Counted from the first letter of the stretch, positions 41,516 to 51,523 are shown. The stretch is DNA of 64,000 nucleotides from Rhizobium anhuiense (GCF_003985145.1 NZ_ML133531.1:167139-231138); one strand, 5' to 3'. Program-made: numbers and translations. Notes: generated by a model not told the origin, from the sequence alone.

Positions 41516-42865
41516 CTATGCCGCCGGTGTGTTGGCGAGGTAGTGTTCCAGCCAGTGGATGTCGTAGTCGCCGTTGGCGATATCCTGGTTGGAGACGAGA
41601 TCCTGGAACAACGGCAGCGTCGTATTGATGCCGTCGACAACAAATTCGTCGAGCGCCCGGCGCAGGCGCATCATGCATTCAACACGGGTGCGGCCGTGCA
41701 CGATCAGCTTGCCGATGAGGCTGTCGTAATAGGGCGGGATCTTGTAGCCCTGATAGGCACCGGAATCGATGCGCACACCGAGGCCGCCCGGCGCGTGGAA
41801 ATGGGTGATCGTGCCGGGCGAGGGCACGAAGGTGCGCGGGTGCTCGGCATTGATGCGGCATTCGATGGCGTGACCGGAAAAATGCACTTCGTCCTGCGTC
41901 ACCGAGAGACCGCCGCCGGAAGCGACACGGATCTGCTCATGCACCAGGTCGATGCCGGTGATCGCTTCGGTGATCGGATGCTCCACCTGCAAACGGGTGT
42001 TCATTTCGATGAAATAGAACTCGCCATTCTCGTAAAGGAATTCGATCGTGCCGGCGCCGCGATATTTCAGCTTCTTCATGGCGTCGGCGCAGATCTGGCC
42101 GATTTTCATGCGCTGCTCGACGTTGAGTGCCGGCGAATTCGCCTCTTCCCAAACCTTCTGGTGGCGGCGCTGCAGCGAGCAGTCGCGCTCGCCGAGATGG
42201 ATGGCATTGCCTTCGCCGTCACCGAACACCTGGATTTCGATGTGGCGCGGCTTGCCGAGATATTTTTCCATGTAGACGGCATCGTTGCCGAAGGCGGCTG
42301 CCGCTTCCGTGCGCGCCGTCGACCAGGCTTCGATCAGGTCGGCCTCGCTCTTGGCGACCTTCATGCCGCGTCCGCCACCGCCGGCGGTGGCCTTGATCAG
42401 CACGGGATAGCCGATTTCGGCGGCCGTCTTCAGCGCGTCCTCTTCGGTCTTCACTTCGCCGTCCGAGCCCGGAACGACGGGAATGCCGAGTTCGAGCGCC
42501 GTCGTCTTGGCGGTGATCTTGTCGCCCATGATGCGGATATGGTCCGCCGTCGGCCCGATGAAGGTGATGCCATGGGCATCGAGGATATCGGCGAACTTGG
42601 CGTTCTCCGACAGAAAGCCGTAACCCGGATGCACGGCATCGGCGCCGGTGATCTCGCAGGCGGCGACGATCTGGTGGATGTTGAGATAGCTCTCGCGCGA
42701 GGAGGGCGGGCCGATGCAGACACTTTCGTCGGCAAGGCGCACATGCATGGCATCGGCGTCGGCAGTGGAATGAACCACGACGCAGGCGATGCCGAGCTCC
42801 TTGCAGGCCCGGAGCACGCGAAGGGCGATTTCCCCGCGATTGGCGATGAGGATTTTCGAAATCAT
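41516..42865 (-). CDS. accC: acetyl-CoA carboxylase, biotin carboxylase subunit
   Basis: A 449-residue biotin carboxylase of the first step of fatty acid synthesis. It has ILIANRGEIALRVLRACKEL, the ATP-grasp Gly loop KATAGGGGRGMK, EFLYENGEFYFIEMNTRLQ with metal Glu, and VEHPITEAITGIDLV. Start at 42865 (MISKILIANRG) is canonical. Downstream of accB by ten bases; followed by aat. Confidence 0.97.
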   Translation of the reverse strand: MISKILIANRGEIALRVLRACKELGIACVVVHSTADADAMHVRLADESVCIGPPSSRESYLNIHQIVAACEITGADAVHPGYGFLSENAKFADILDAHGITFIGPTADHIRIMGDKITAKTTALELGIPVVPGSDGEVKTEEDALKTAAEIGYPVLIKATAGGGGRGMKVAKSEADLIEAWSTARTEAAAAFGNDAVYMEKYLGKPRHIEIQVFGDGEGNAIHLGERDCSLQRRHQKVWEEANSPALNVEQRMKIGQICADAMKKLKYRGAGTIEFLYENGEFYFIEMNTRLQVEHPITEAITGIDLVHEQIRVASGGGLSVTQDEVHFSGHAIECRINAEHPRTFVPSPGTITHFHAPGGLGVRIDSGAYQGYKIPPYYDSLIGKLIVHGRTRVECMMRLRRALDEFVVDGINTTLPLFQDLVSNQDIANGDYDIHWLEHYLANTPAA

Positions 42866-42875
42866 GGGCATCGGC

Positions 42876-43340
42876 CTATTCGATGACCACGAGGGCTTGG
42901 CCGTATTCGACGGGATGTCCGTCATCGACGAGGATCTCGGTCACCTTGCCGGACTTCGGCGAGGGGATTTGGTTCATCGTCTTCATTGCTTCGATGATGA
43001 TGAGCGTCTGGCCTTCCTTGACGGTCGCGCCGACCTCGATGAACGGACGCGCGCCCGGAGCCGGCGCCATGTAGACGGTGCCGACCATCGGAGCATTGAC
43101 GACGTTGGCGGGGTTACGGGCGGGCGCTGCGGCCGGCGCGGCAGCGGCTGCCGGCGCAGCGGCTGCGGCATAGCTGGGTGCTGCGATCGGCGCCTGGACG
43201 TATTGCGGCGTACCGGCGCGCGAAACGCGGATGCGCAGGTCGTCCTGCTCGACCTCGATCTCTGTCAGATCCGTATCGTTGAGAATATTGGCGAGATCGC
43301 GGATCAGTGCCTGATCGATACCCGATTTCTTTTCAGCCAT
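42876..43340 (-). CDS. accB: acetyl-CoA carboxylase, biotin carboxyl carrier protein
   Basis: A 154-residue BCCP. The N-terminal third (IDQALIRDLANILNDTDLTE) is the family-specific start, an Ala/Pro-rich linker runs over residues 50-80, and the C-terminal lipoyl/biotinyl domain carries EAMKTMN with biotinylated Lys at about 120. ATG at 43340 (MAEKKSG) is chosen over upstream starts. Lies in the order aroQ, accB, accC, aat, as in other alphaproteobacteria. Confidence 0.96.
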   Translation of the reverse strand: MAEKKSGIDQALIRDLANILNDTDLTEIEVEQDDLRIRVSRAGTPQYVQAPIAAPSYAAAAAPAAAAAPAAAPARNPANVVNAPMVGTVYMAPAPGARPFIEVGATVKEGQTLIIIEAMKTMNQIPSPKSGKVTEILVDDGHPVEYGQALVVIE

Positions 43341-43360
43341 GGTGTTGCCCTGTCTTCTTC

Positions 43361-43798
43361 TTATGCCGTGATGTTCTTCAGCGCGTGGAGCGCCAGGATG
43401 TAGCTGTGAGTCCCGAAGCCGCAGATCACGCCCTTGCATGCCGGCGCGATCATCGACTTGTGACGGAATTCTTCCCGTGCATGCACGTTGGATATGTGGA
43501 GCTCGATGACGGGAATGGAAATGGCGCGGATCGCATCATGCAGCGCGACCGATGTATGCGTATAGGCGCCCGCGTTGATGGCAACGCCGGCGGCCTTTTC
43601 ATCTGCCTCGTGGAGCCAGTCCACAAGCGTGCCTTCGTGGTTGCTCTGCCGGAAATCGATATCAAACCCGAACTCGCGGCCGGCGGCCTTGCAGTCGGCT
43701 TCGATGTCCTTCAGCGTCTTGCCGCCATAAATGCCGGGCTCTCGTTTACCCAGCATGTTCAGGTTGGGGCCGTTCAGGACGAAAATCGTTTGCGTCAT
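43361..43798 (-). CDS. aroQ: 3-dehydroquinate dehydratase, type II
   Basis: A 145-residue type II dehydroquinase of the shikimate pathway. FVLNGPNLNMLGKREPGIYG carries the catalytic Arg and Tyr, FRQSNHEGTLVDWLHEA, AINAGAYTHTSVALHDAI and VIELHISNVHAREEFRHKS with catalytic His follow. The protein is a dodecamer in this family. It precedes accB by 20 bases and is probably in the same operon. Confidence 0.96.
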   Translation of the reverse strand: MTQTIFVLNGPNLNMLGKREPGIYGGKTLKDIEADCKAAGREFGFDIDFRQSNHEGTLVDWLHEADEKAAGVAINAGAYTHTSVALHDAIRAISIPVIELHISNVHAREEFRHKSMIAPACKGVICGFGTHSYILALHALKNITA

Positions 43799-43959
43799 CG
43801 AATGTTCCGTAAAATGTACGACGGCAACCTATAGACTCCGCGAAGGCTGAATGAAAGCCCTTACGGGTTGGCCAGCGGGAATCACGCCACATTTGTCCAC
43901 ATGGCTGAAACGCTTCGATTTTGGCGATTTGATGGGCGGCCGACCGGCGGCTGGTTTGC

Positions 43960-44718
43960 TCAGCAGGCAGTCTTGCCGCAACTGCGCATGTTCTTGACCT
44001 TGGCTTCGAGATCGTCGAGCCCGACGGCGCCCGGCACCAGTTCGTTGCCGATCACATAGGAGGGCGTGCCGCTGATGCCGAGGCTGGAGGCGAGCTGGTA
44101 GGTCGCCTGGACGATGCCGTCATTCGGGCTCTTTGCCATCTCGGCGCGGATCTTGTCCTCGCTGACGCCGAGCGAAGCGGCGACCGCGATCGCTGTTTCG
44201 TCGGAAGCGCGGCCCTCGGTGCCGAGAAGGGCGACATGGAAATCGGCATATTTCTCCGGCGCCAGCTTGCGGAAGGCATCGGCTACCTTGTGGGCGGCGA
44301 CCGAATCCGGTCCGAGGATCGGAAACTCCTTGAGCACGAAGCGGACGTTCTTGTCCTTCTTCAGCATCGCCTGCATGTCGGGAAGTGCGTGCCGGCAATA
44401 GCTGCAATTGTAATCGAAGAATTCGACGACGGTGACATCGCCCTTGGGATTGCCGAGCGTGACGTCGTTCTTCGAATCGAAGATGTCGGCGGTGTTCTCT
44501 TCGATCGCCATATTGGCCTTCACCAGCCGCTGGGCTTCCTGCTTTTTCTGCAGCGCATCCTGGACTTCGATCATGATCTCGGGATTCTCGATCAGATATT
44601 GCTTGATGAATTCGCCGAACTCCTTCTTCTGCTGGTCGTCGAGCGCCGCCGCCGGAAGCGGAAGGGCGATCGATGCGGCAAGCGCCAGTGCGGTGAAGGT
44701 TTTCGGGAAGAATGCCAT
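43960..44718 (-). CDS. DsbA-family periplasmic thiol oxidoreductase
   Basis: A 252-residue secreted protein: signal peptide MAFFPKTFTALALAAS to about residue 25, a helical N-terminal extension (30-85, as in ScsC/BcfH-type proteins), then a thioredoxin-like DsbA domain with CSYC at residues 105-108 in EFFDYNCSYCRHALP and the cis-Pro in GISGTPSYVIG. It ends with a second Cys pair, CGKTAC. The extension suggests an isomerase or oligomeric oxidase rather than simple DsbA. Upstream of aroQ with a 160-base gap that holds no gene. Confidence 0.88.
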   Translation of the reverse strand: MAFFPKTFTALALAASIALPLPAAALDDQQKKEFGEFIKQYLIENPEIMIEVQDALQKKQEAQRLVKANMAIEENTADIFDSKNDVTLGNPKGDVTVVEFFDYNCSYCRHALPDMQAMLKKDKNVRFVLKEFPILGPDSVAAHKVADAFRKLAPEKYADFHVALLGTEGRASDETAIAVAASLGVSEDKIRAEMAKSPNDGIVQATYQLASSLGISGTPSYVIGNELVPGAVGLDDLEAKVKNMRSCGKTAC

Positions 44719-44929
44719 GATATCCTCGTCAGCGGCGGTGTGGCCGTCTCTTTGTCGAGAAGACCGTCGTCGGGTTAATGGACTTGAATGCGTCGCGTCA
44801 AGGTACGGCGCGTCCGGTTCTCATCAAACAGGAATTTTTCATCCCCGCGCGGCCCTCGCGGGATTGTGATGAGCCGATTAATACGGCAATTGTCGGGCCG
44901 TCATTGAAGAAGCCGAGTGAGAAGCGATC

Positions 44930-46087
44930 TTGTTTTCCATATCGAAACGCAGCGAAGTCGAGCCTTTTCACGCTATGGACGTTCTGGCGGAGGCGACGAA
45001 ACGGCGTGCAAGAGGTCATCCCGTGATTTCGATGGCGGTCGGTCAGCCCTCGCATCCGGCGCCTCAGGCAGCCCTCGAGGCGGCGCGCGCCGCACTTTCT
45101 GACGGCCGGATCGGTTATACCGATGCGTTGGGGACGGCGCGGTTGAAATCCGCACTTGCCTGGCACTATAGGGATCGCCACGGACTGGAGATCGATCCCG
45201 CGCGCATTGCCATCACCACCGGCTCCTCGGCGGGCTTCAATCTGGCCTTCCTGTCGCTCTTCGATGCCGGCGATGCGGTGGCGATCGCAAGGCCCGGTTA
45301 TCCCGCCTATCGCAACATTCTCGGCGCGCTGGGTCTGAAGGTTCTCGAAGTGCCTGTCACGGCCGAGACCCACTTTACGCTCACCCCTGAGAGCCTGGAA
45401 GTGGCGCAGAAGGAAAGCGGCCTGACGCTGAAAGGCGTGCTGCTTGCAAGCCCCGCCAACCCGACCGGCACGGTGACCGGCCGCGAGGGGCTGAAGGCGC
45501 TTTCGGATTATTGCGCCGCCCATTCCATCGCCTTCATCTCTGATGAAATCTATCACGGGCTGACCTTTGCCGGCGAGGAGGCGAGCGCGCTGGAGCTGAC
45601 AGACGAGGCGATCGTCATCAATTCCTTCTCCAAATATTATTGCATGACCGGCTGGCGGATAGGCTGGATGGTGCTGCCGGAACGGCTGGTGCGGCCGATA
45701 GAGCGGGTGGCGCAGAGCCTTTATATTTCCCCGCCCGAGCTCTCCCAGATCGCCGCCACCGCCGCTCTCGGCGCCGGTGCCGAGCTGGATCGTTACAAGG
45801 CGAGCTATGCCGCCAACCGCGAGCTGCTGATGCGGCGCCTGCCGCAGATCGGCCTTTCGATCGCCTCGCCGATGGACGGCGCCTTCTACGCCTACCTCGA
45901 CGTCACCCGCTTTTCCAATGACAGCATGGGCTTTGCCAAACGCATGCTCGCGGAAATCGACGTCGCGGCAACGCCCGGCCTTGACTTCGATCCCCTGGAA
46001 GGAAATCGAACCCTGCGTCTATCCTATGCGGGCTCGGAAGCCGAGATCGCCGAGGCGGTGGAACGAATCGCAGCCTGGTTGAAGTAG
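44930..46087 (+). CDS. class I/II PLP-dependent aminotransferase
   Basis: A 385-residue aspartate-aminotransferase-fold enzyme. The typical motifs are VISMAVGQPSHPAPQAALE, ITTGSSAGFNLAFLSLF, SPANPTGTVTGREGL, FISDEIYHGL and the PLP-lysine in IVINSFSKYYCMTGWRIGW. Substrate specificity cannot be told from sequence; related proteins act on aspartate, tyrosine or branched chains. Start at TTG 44930 is a judgement; ATG at 44975 is possible. Monocistronic. Confidence 0.86.
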   Translation: MFSISKRSEVEPFHAMDVLAEATKRRARGHPVISMAVGQPSHPAPQAALEAARAALSDGRIGYTDALGTARLKSALAWHYRDRHGLEIDPARIAITTGSSAGFNLAFLSLFDAGDAVAIARPGYPAYRNILGALGLKVLEVPVTAETHFTLTPESLEVAQKESGLTLKGVLLASPANPTGTVTGREGLKALSDYCAAHSIAFISDEIYHGLTFAGEEASALELTDEAIVINSFSKYYCMTGWRIGWMVLPERLVRPIERVAQSLYISPPELSQIAATAALGAGAELDRYKASYAANRELLMRRLPQIGLSIASPMDGAFYAYLDVTRFSNDSMGFAKRMLAEIDVAATPGLDFDPLEGNRTLRLSYAGSEAEIAEAVERIAAWLK

Positions 46088-46121
46088 CGCGCCGGCAGCC
46101 GGCTGCTCGCTCTCCTATCGG

Positions 46122-47462
46122 CTAGCTTCGCGATGAAAACAGCGAGGCGAGCGTCGAAGCCGGTTTGTTGTTCAGCCGCGGCACCACCACGAGCTGCTTG
46201 ATGTCGCCGCGCTTGTAGGCGGCGAGGAAGCGCTTGTAATCCTTGAACGAGACGCAGCCGTTGGAATCGCCGTTCCTGCCGAGCATGTAGGTGTGGGCCA
46301 GCAGGCCGACGCGGTCAAAGATGGCGTCCGAACCCTCGACCGGCGTCAGGCGCAGCGCCTCGACGCCGTGGAAAAGGGCTTCGCGCATGGTGAGGACATA
46401 GGTGTGCGGCGGTGTCGGTCCGCGCATCTTCTTGTCCACGTAGCGCGGGTTGTCGCGCATCTTGCCGAGGCCGGAATGGGCTTCCAGCCGTTCGCCGTTC
46501 GGCAGATAGACGGTGCTGTTCTCGATGTCGTAGATCGCCACGCCTGCGCGCAGTTTGGGCGAAAAGACCGGCTTGTCGTAACGCGGCACGGCATCGTCTT
46601 CGTCATCTTCGATCGGCGAGTTCGGCTGGGCGTAGGCAAGTGCCGGCTCGCCAGCGCGCTGCGAACCCTTGGCGGTCGGCGCCGGTTTGCCGACGAGGCC
46701 ATCGGGACGCGCCATCGGCAGCGGCACGGAACCTTCATCCGGGGCCAGGACGAGATCGAAGGGCGGCGCTTCTTCCGCGGCGGCAACCACGACAGGTGCG
46801 GGTTCTGAGGCGGGAATGGAGGCGGTTCTGACGGGAGATGCGGCCGGCTCGACCGGGGCCGGCGCGATCTGCCGGGGTCCGGCATCGGCAAGCGCAAGCA
46901 GGGCCGGGACTTCGGCTGCGGCGATGGCCTCTTTCGAGGGAATAATGATCCGGTCGCTATCGCCTGCTTCTGGCTTTACCGAGGCAAGCTCGAGCGGCGG
47001 CGGCGCGATCACATCATCCTTGCGGAATTTGGCGCTGTCGGAAATCGCGGCGACGACCGGTTGCTCGGCAGCTATGGTGAGCCGATTGTTCTTTGTCAGA
47101 GCGGCCAGCGCCGTTGCCGCGGCGGCGGTCTTTTCGGCATGGGATTGGATGAGGCTCGCCGTTAGCGGCATCTTCGGTTTCGCGTCAAAGGGAGCCAGCC
47201 GATCGGCCTTGCCGACATGAATCAGCCGCTCATGGTGTGACGGCGGCGCCAGCTTCGGCGCGGTCCCGACCTGTGTCAGGCGATCAGACGGAGAATAGGG
47301 CACGGCCATCGAATGCATCGTCGCGAAAGTCGCGATCAGCCATGTGGAGGTCAGAAATCCGGCGCCGACGACACCGCAAAGAAAACCGCGAGATCTGCGC
47401 CAACGGAAAGCAGATCCGCCAAGAGGGGTGACGTTATCGAACGTCCCGACCGCAAACGCCAT
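46122..47462 (-). CDS. DUF2778/Tlde1-type L,D-transpeptidase-like protein
   Basis: A 446-residue protein. Residues 30-52 are a single membrane helix (FLCGVVGAGFLTSTWLIATF). The middle 250 residues are low-complexity, Ala/Pro-rich and probably extended in the periplasm. The C-terminal 140 residues are the DUF2778 domain, with GKMRDNPRYV, PPHTYVLTMR, HTYMLGRNGDSNGCVSFKDY and KQLVVVP; the SNGCVSF block with His contains the likely catalytic Cys. Predicted to act on peptidoglycan. ATG at 47462 is chosen just before the basic segment RWRRSRG. Confidence 0.8.
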   Translation of the reverse strand: MAFAVGTFDNVTPLGGSAFRWRRSRGFLCGVVGAGFLTSTWLIATFATMHSMAVPYSPSDRLTQVGTAPKLAPPSHHERLIHVGKADRLAPFDAKPKMPLTASLIQSHAEKTAAAATALAALTKNNRLTIAAEQPVVAAISDSAKFRKDDVIAPPPLELASVKPEAGDSDRIIIPSKEAIAAAEVPALLALADAGPRQIAPAPVEPAASPVRTASIPASEPAPVVVAAAEEAPPFDLVLAPDEGSVPLPMARPDGLVGKPAPTAKGSQRAGEPALAYAQPNSPIEDDEDDAVPRYDKPVFSPKLRAGVAIYDIENSTVYLPNGERLEAHSGLGKMRDNPRYVDKKMRGPTPPHTYVLTMREALFHGVEALRLTPVEGSDAIFDRVGLLAHTYMLGRNGDSNGCVSFKDYKRFLAAYKRGDIKQLVVVPRLNNKPASTLASLFSSRS

Positions 47463-47669
47463 ACTACACTCGTCTTTCAAACTCGCTACGCAGGCCGGCG
47501 GCACTGACTGACTAAACTTCGCCGGGGCCGGTAAAGGCGCAAATGGGCCGAATTTAGACCAGTTGCGACATCCGACTGTTTCGCAAGGATGACGAATTAT
47601 GGTTTCTAATTTATTTACGCGGCGTCGCTCTTTCTCTCGACGTCTCACAAAGAGATGCTTTGGGCCTTC

Positions 47670-49607
47670 TCAGGCGCGCTCCATCACATAACTTCCCGGC
47701 GCTTCCTCGATCGCGTTCAACGCGTCGCCGCCGGGTTTGCGCGCCGGCACGCGTCTGCCGTCATGCGTCTCGATCCAGGCCTGCCAATGCGGCCACCACG
47801 ATCCCGGCGTCTCGGTCGCCTGGTCGAGCCAGGTCTCGTAGTCGCCCTTGGCGGGGCCGCCGGTCCAATATTGATACTTCTTCTTGTCGGGCGGGTTGAC
47901 GACGCCCGCGATGTGTCCCGAGCCGGTGACGACGAACTCCACTTTGCCGCCGAAGAACTGGCTGCCGAGGAAGACGGACTTGGCAGGCGCGATGTGATCC
48001 TCGCGGGTGGCGAGATTATAGATCGGGATCTTCACGTCCCTGAGCGACACCGGCTTGCCGTCGAGGATCATCTCGTTTCGCGTCAGCGCATTCCGGAGAT
48101 AGCAGTTGCGTAGGTAGAAGGCATGGTTTGCCGCTGCCATGCGGGTCGAATCGGCGTTCCAGAACAAGAGGTCGAAGGGCAGGGGATCCTGGCCCTTCAG
48201 GTAGTTGTTGACAAAATAGGGCCAGATCAGCTCGGAGGCGCGCAGCATGTTGAAGGCCATCGACATCTTCGTGCCGTCGAGATAGCCGGCCGCCTGCATA
48301 TGCTCTTCGAGCGCCGTAAGCTGCTCCTCGTCGACGAAAACCTTGAGATCGCCGGCATGGGTGAAGTCGACCTGGGTGGTGAAGAGGGTCGCGGTCTTGA
48401 TGCGCTTGTTCTTTTCCTTGGCATGCAGCGCCAGTGTCGCCGCCAGCAGCGTGCCGCCGACGCAGTAACCGACGGCGTTGACGTCTTTCTCGCCGGTCGC
48501 CTTCTCGATTGTCGCAAGCGCGAAATCGATGCCCTCGCGGGCATAGGCCGCCCAGTCCTTATCGGCGTGGCGCGCATCCGGATTGACCCAGGAAATGACG
48601 AAGACGGTCTGACCCTGGTCGACGCACCATTTGATGAAGGATTTCTGCGGGTTGAGGTCGAGAATATAGAATTTGTTGATCCAGGGCGGGCAGATCAGCA
48701 GCGGCCGCTTCAGCACCGTTTCGGTCGAAGCCTCGTACTGGATGATCTGGCAGATGTCGTTCTGGGCGATCACCTTGCCTGGTGTCAGCGCCATGTCGCG
48801 GCCAACGGCAAATTTCGTCATGTCGGTCTGGCGAAGGCGAAGATCGCCATGTCCGGCGGCGATATCCTCGGCGAGCATTTTCATTCCCCGCACCAGATTG
48901 GCGCCGCTGGTGGCGATCGTCTCGCGGTAGAGCTGCGGATTGGTGGCGACGAAGTTGGTCGGCGATAGCGCAGCCGTAATCTGCTTCACATAGAATCCGG
49001 CCTTGTGCTTGGTGTGCTCGTCGAGGCCGTCGGTCTCCGACACCAGCTTTTCCGCCCAGTCTGATGTGACGAAATAGACCTGGCGGAGAAAATCGAAGAA
49101 CGGATTCTTCTGCCAGTCCTCGTCCGAGAAGCGCTTGTCCTTGCGGGTATCCGGCTCCGGCGGCGTGGGGCCGCCCTGCAGGCCGCTCGCGCCTTGCATG
49201 CGCTGCATCGATCGCATCCAGATACCGAAGAACGAGGACATCAGCTGGGTCTGCGCCTCGAAGGTCCGGCGCGGATCGGAAATCCAGTATTCGGTGACCT
49301 TGGAGAGCGTCTTGACCATGTCGGTCATCGGATCGATGGCGCTTTCGGTGATCTCGCCGCGTTCGCGCGGCGCAAGCCAGGCAGACGCTGCCTGTCCGAG
49401 ATTTTCGAGCGCCCGGGCGAAATTCATCGCCATGGCCTCGGGATCCTTCAGCAGATAGGGATCGAGATCGGTCGCGTCGATACCGGCCTTGCCGCCACTC
49501 TCCTTCTTGCTGTCGGTCACCATTTCCTCCGGCGGCAGCACTCTTTTTATCCAATCGTTGTACATCGTGATTGAACGAGAAAACAAGTTCCACGCGCGTC
49601 GGCTCAT
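47670..49607 (-). CDS. phaC: class I poly(3-hydroxyalkanoate) synthase
   Basis: A 645-residue PHB synthase. The N-terminal domain is helical; the alpha/beta-hydrolase catalytic domain shows LICPPWINKFYILDL, the lipase-box-like NAVGYCVGGTLLA with nucleophile Cys at about residue 380, and a C-terminal GSGHIAGVVNPP with catalytic His, plus FWNADSTRMAAANHAFYLRN. It polymerises 3-hydroxybutyryl-CoA into storage granules. ATG at 49607 is uncertain: TTG at 49631 and ATG at 49565 also fit and none has a strong ribosome site. phaAB are not adjacent. Confidence 0.94.
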   Translation of the reverse strand: MSRRAWNLFSRSITMYNDWIKRVLPPEEMVTDSKKESGGKAGIDATDLDPYLLKDPEAMAMNFARALENLGQAASAWLAPRERGEITESAIDPMTDMVKTLSKVTEYWISDPRRTFEAQTQLMSSFFGIWMRSMQRMQGASGLQGGPTPPEPDTRKDKRFSDEDWQKNPFFDFLRQVYFVTSDWAEKLVSETDGLDEHTKHKAGFYVKQITAALSPTNFVATNPQLYRETIATSGANLVRGMKMLAEDIAAGHGDLRLRQTDMTKFAVGRDMALTPGKVIAQNDICQIIQYEASTETVLKRPLLICPPWINKFYILDLNPQKSFIKWCVDQGQTVFVISWVNPDARHADKDWAAYAREGIDFALATIEKATGEKDVNAVGYCVGGTLLAATLALHAKEKNKRIKTATLFTTQVDFTHAGDLKVFVDEEQLTALEEHMQAAGYLDGTKMSMAFNMLRASELIWPYFVNNYLKGQDPLPFDLLFWNADSTRMAAANHAFYLRNCYLRNALTRNEMILDGKPVSLRDVKIPIYNLATREDHIAPAKSVFLGSQFFGGKVEFVVTGSGHIAGVVNPPDKKKYQYWTGGPAKGDYETWLDQATETPGSWWPHWQAWIETHDGRRVPARKPGGDALNAIEEAPGSYVMERA

Positions 49608-49670
49608 GCTATTGCTTTGTGGCTGCGACAAATTTAACAGTCGAAGCAGTCAGAACTGGATTTTTGAGGC

Positions 49671-50084
49671 ATGACGAAGAACGGCATTTTGCGCATCGCA
49701 ACCTTCAACCGCACCGCACTGATCTGCGCCGCGGCGGCGATGGCCCTTGCCGGATGCAATCTGACGGCGGAACAGAAGGCCGCCGCCGCCGCCAAGCGAG
49801 CGGCGCCGACCGCCGTCGTCATGCCGGCGACCAAGGGCGAGGCGGTCGAAGGCGGCCTTGCTAAGTCGCCGGACGGTTATCCGAATTTCGGCGCGCCGCT
49901 GACGGCCGCCAACGTCCAGATGAGCGACGAGCAGGCGGCCAACCTGCAGCATCAGCTGACCGCACTTGCCGCCCAGCGCAAGGCCGGCACCCTCTCGGAA
50001 GCCGATTATCAGGCCAAGGTCGCCGAAATGCGGCGCCTGGCCGCCGAGCACGGCACCGATACGCTCTCCGAAATCTCCAAATAG
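49671..50084 (+). CDS. small lipoprotein with SHOCT-like tail
   Basis: A 137-residue lipoprotein: MTKNGILRIATFNRTALICA then the lipobox LAGC near residue 29, an Ala-rich segment and a C-terminal helical motif (LQHQLTALAAQRKAGTLSEA, DYQAKVAEMRRLAAEHG) resembling the SHOCT oligomerisation motif. Divergent from phaC (gap 60 bases). Function unknown. Family members are common in rhizobia. Confidence 0.75.
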   Translation: MTKNGILRIATFNRTALICAAAAMALAGCNLTAEQKAAAAAKRAAPTAVVMPATKGEAVEGGLAKSPDGYPNFGAPLTAANVQMSDEQAANLQHQLTALAAQRKAGTLSEADYQAKVAEMRRLAAEHGTDTLSEISK

Positions 50085-50305
50085 ACCTTGCCTTTCAGGC
50101 AATTTGGACGCAAAGCCTTCCGGATGGATCGGAAGACATAATTTTCCCGATAAAGCGCGTTACGCGGCCTTTCCGTCAAAGATTTGCCGCGTGGCTTGGG
50201 TCTGATGAATACGGCGTTGCGATTCTGAAGTTCGTGTCGCAGCCGCCGGGAGACGGAACGAACTTCGACTGCGGCCCGAAAAGCCGCCTTTCCATGGGGA
50301 ATGAA

Positions 50306-51523
50306 ATGGAAGAGTTTCACAAAGTCCGGCGTTTGCCGCCTTATGTTTTCGAACAGGTCAACCGTTTGAAAGCAAGCGCGCGAGCGGGCGGCGCCGATAT
50401 CATCGATCTCGGCATGGGAAACCCTGACCTTCCGACTCCCCAGTCGATCGTCGACAAGCTGTGCGAGGTCGTGCAGGATCCGCGCACGCACCGTTATTCG
50501 TCGTCCAAGGGCATTCCGGGGCTGCGCCGCGCCCAGGCCGCCTATTACGCCCGCCGTTTCGGCGTCAAGCTCAACCCGGATACGCAGGTGGTCGCCACCT
50601 TGGGCTCCAAGGAAGGCTTCGCCAACATGGCGCAGGCGATCACCGCGCCTGGCGACGTGATCCTCTGCCCGAACCCCACCTATCCGATCCACGCCTTCGG
50701 CTTTCTGATGGCAGGCGGCGTGATTCGCTCCATGTCGGTGGAGCCGGATGCGAGCTTCTTCGAGCCGCTCGAACGCGCGGTCCGGCATTCGATCCCGAAG
50801 CCCTTGGCGCTGATTCTCAACTACCCCTCGAACCCGACAGCCTTTGTCGCGACGCTCGATTTCTACAAGGACGTCGTCGCCTTCGCCAAGAAACACGACA
50901 TCATCGTGCTTTCCGACCTCGCCTATTCCGAGATCTACTTCGACGGCGCCCCGCCGCCGTCGGTTCTCGAAGTACCGGGTGCGATCGACGTCACGGTCGA
51001 GTTCACCTCGATGTCGAAGACCTTCTCCATGCCCGGCTGGCGCATGGGCTTTGCCGTCGGCAACGAGCGGCTGATCGCGGCGCTGACCCGCGTCAAGTCC
51101 TACCTCGACTACGGCGCCTTCACGCCGATCCAGGTGGCGGCGACGCATGCGCTGAACGGCGACGGCTCCGACATTGCGGAAGTCCGCAACGTCTATAAAC
51201 GTCGCCGCGACGTCATGGTCGAAAGCTTCGGCAAGGCCGGCTTCGACGTGCCGCCGCCGGCTGCCACCATGTTCGCCTGGGCGAAGATCCCGGAAAAGTT
51301 CCGTCATCTCGGTTCGCTGGAGTTCTCCAAGCTGCTGGTCGAGAAGGCCGACGTCGCCGTTGCCCCGGGCATCGGCTTCGGCGAAATGGGCGACGACTAT
51401 GTCCGTCTGGCGCTTGTCGAGAACGAACACCGCATCCGCCAGGCTGCGCGCAACATCAAGAAGTTCATGTCGACGGCAGACGAGACGATGCATAACGTCA
51501 TCTCGCTGAACGCGCACCGCTAA
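50306..51523 (+). CDS. class I/II aminotransferase (LL-DAP / alanine-type)
   Basis: A 405-residue PLP enzyme: VRRLPPYVFEQVNRLK, DIIDLGMGNPDLPTP, VVATLGSKEGFANMAQAI, LNYPSNPTA, VLSDLAYSEIYF and the PLP-Lys in VEFTSMSKTFSMPGWRMGF. It resembles the group annotated LL-diaminopimelate aminotransferase or alanine transaminase in alphaproteobacteria and lies 60 bases before hom, which suggests amino acid biosynthesis. ATG at 50306 has GGGGA just upstream; a GTG at 50234 is less likely. Confidence 0.85.
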   Translation: MEEFHKVRRLPPYVFEQVNRLKASARAGGADIIDLGMGNPDLPTPQSIVDKLCEVVQDPRTHRYSSSKGIPGLRRAQAAYYARRFGVKLNPDTQVVATLGSKEGFANMAQAITAPGDVILCPNPTYPIHAFGFLMAGGVIRSMSVEPDASFFEPLERAVRHSIPKPLALILNYPSNPTAFVATLDFYKDVVAFAKKHDIIVLSDLAYSEIYFDGAPPPSVLEVPGAIDVTVEFTSMSKTFSMPGWRMGFAVGNERLIAALTRVKSYLDYGAFTPIQVAATHALNGDGSDIAEVRNVYKRRRDVMVESFGKAGFDVPPPAATMFAWAKIPEKFRHLGSLEFSKLLVEKADVAVAPGIGFGEMGDDYVRLALVENEHRIRQAARNIKKFMSTADETMHNVISLNAHR

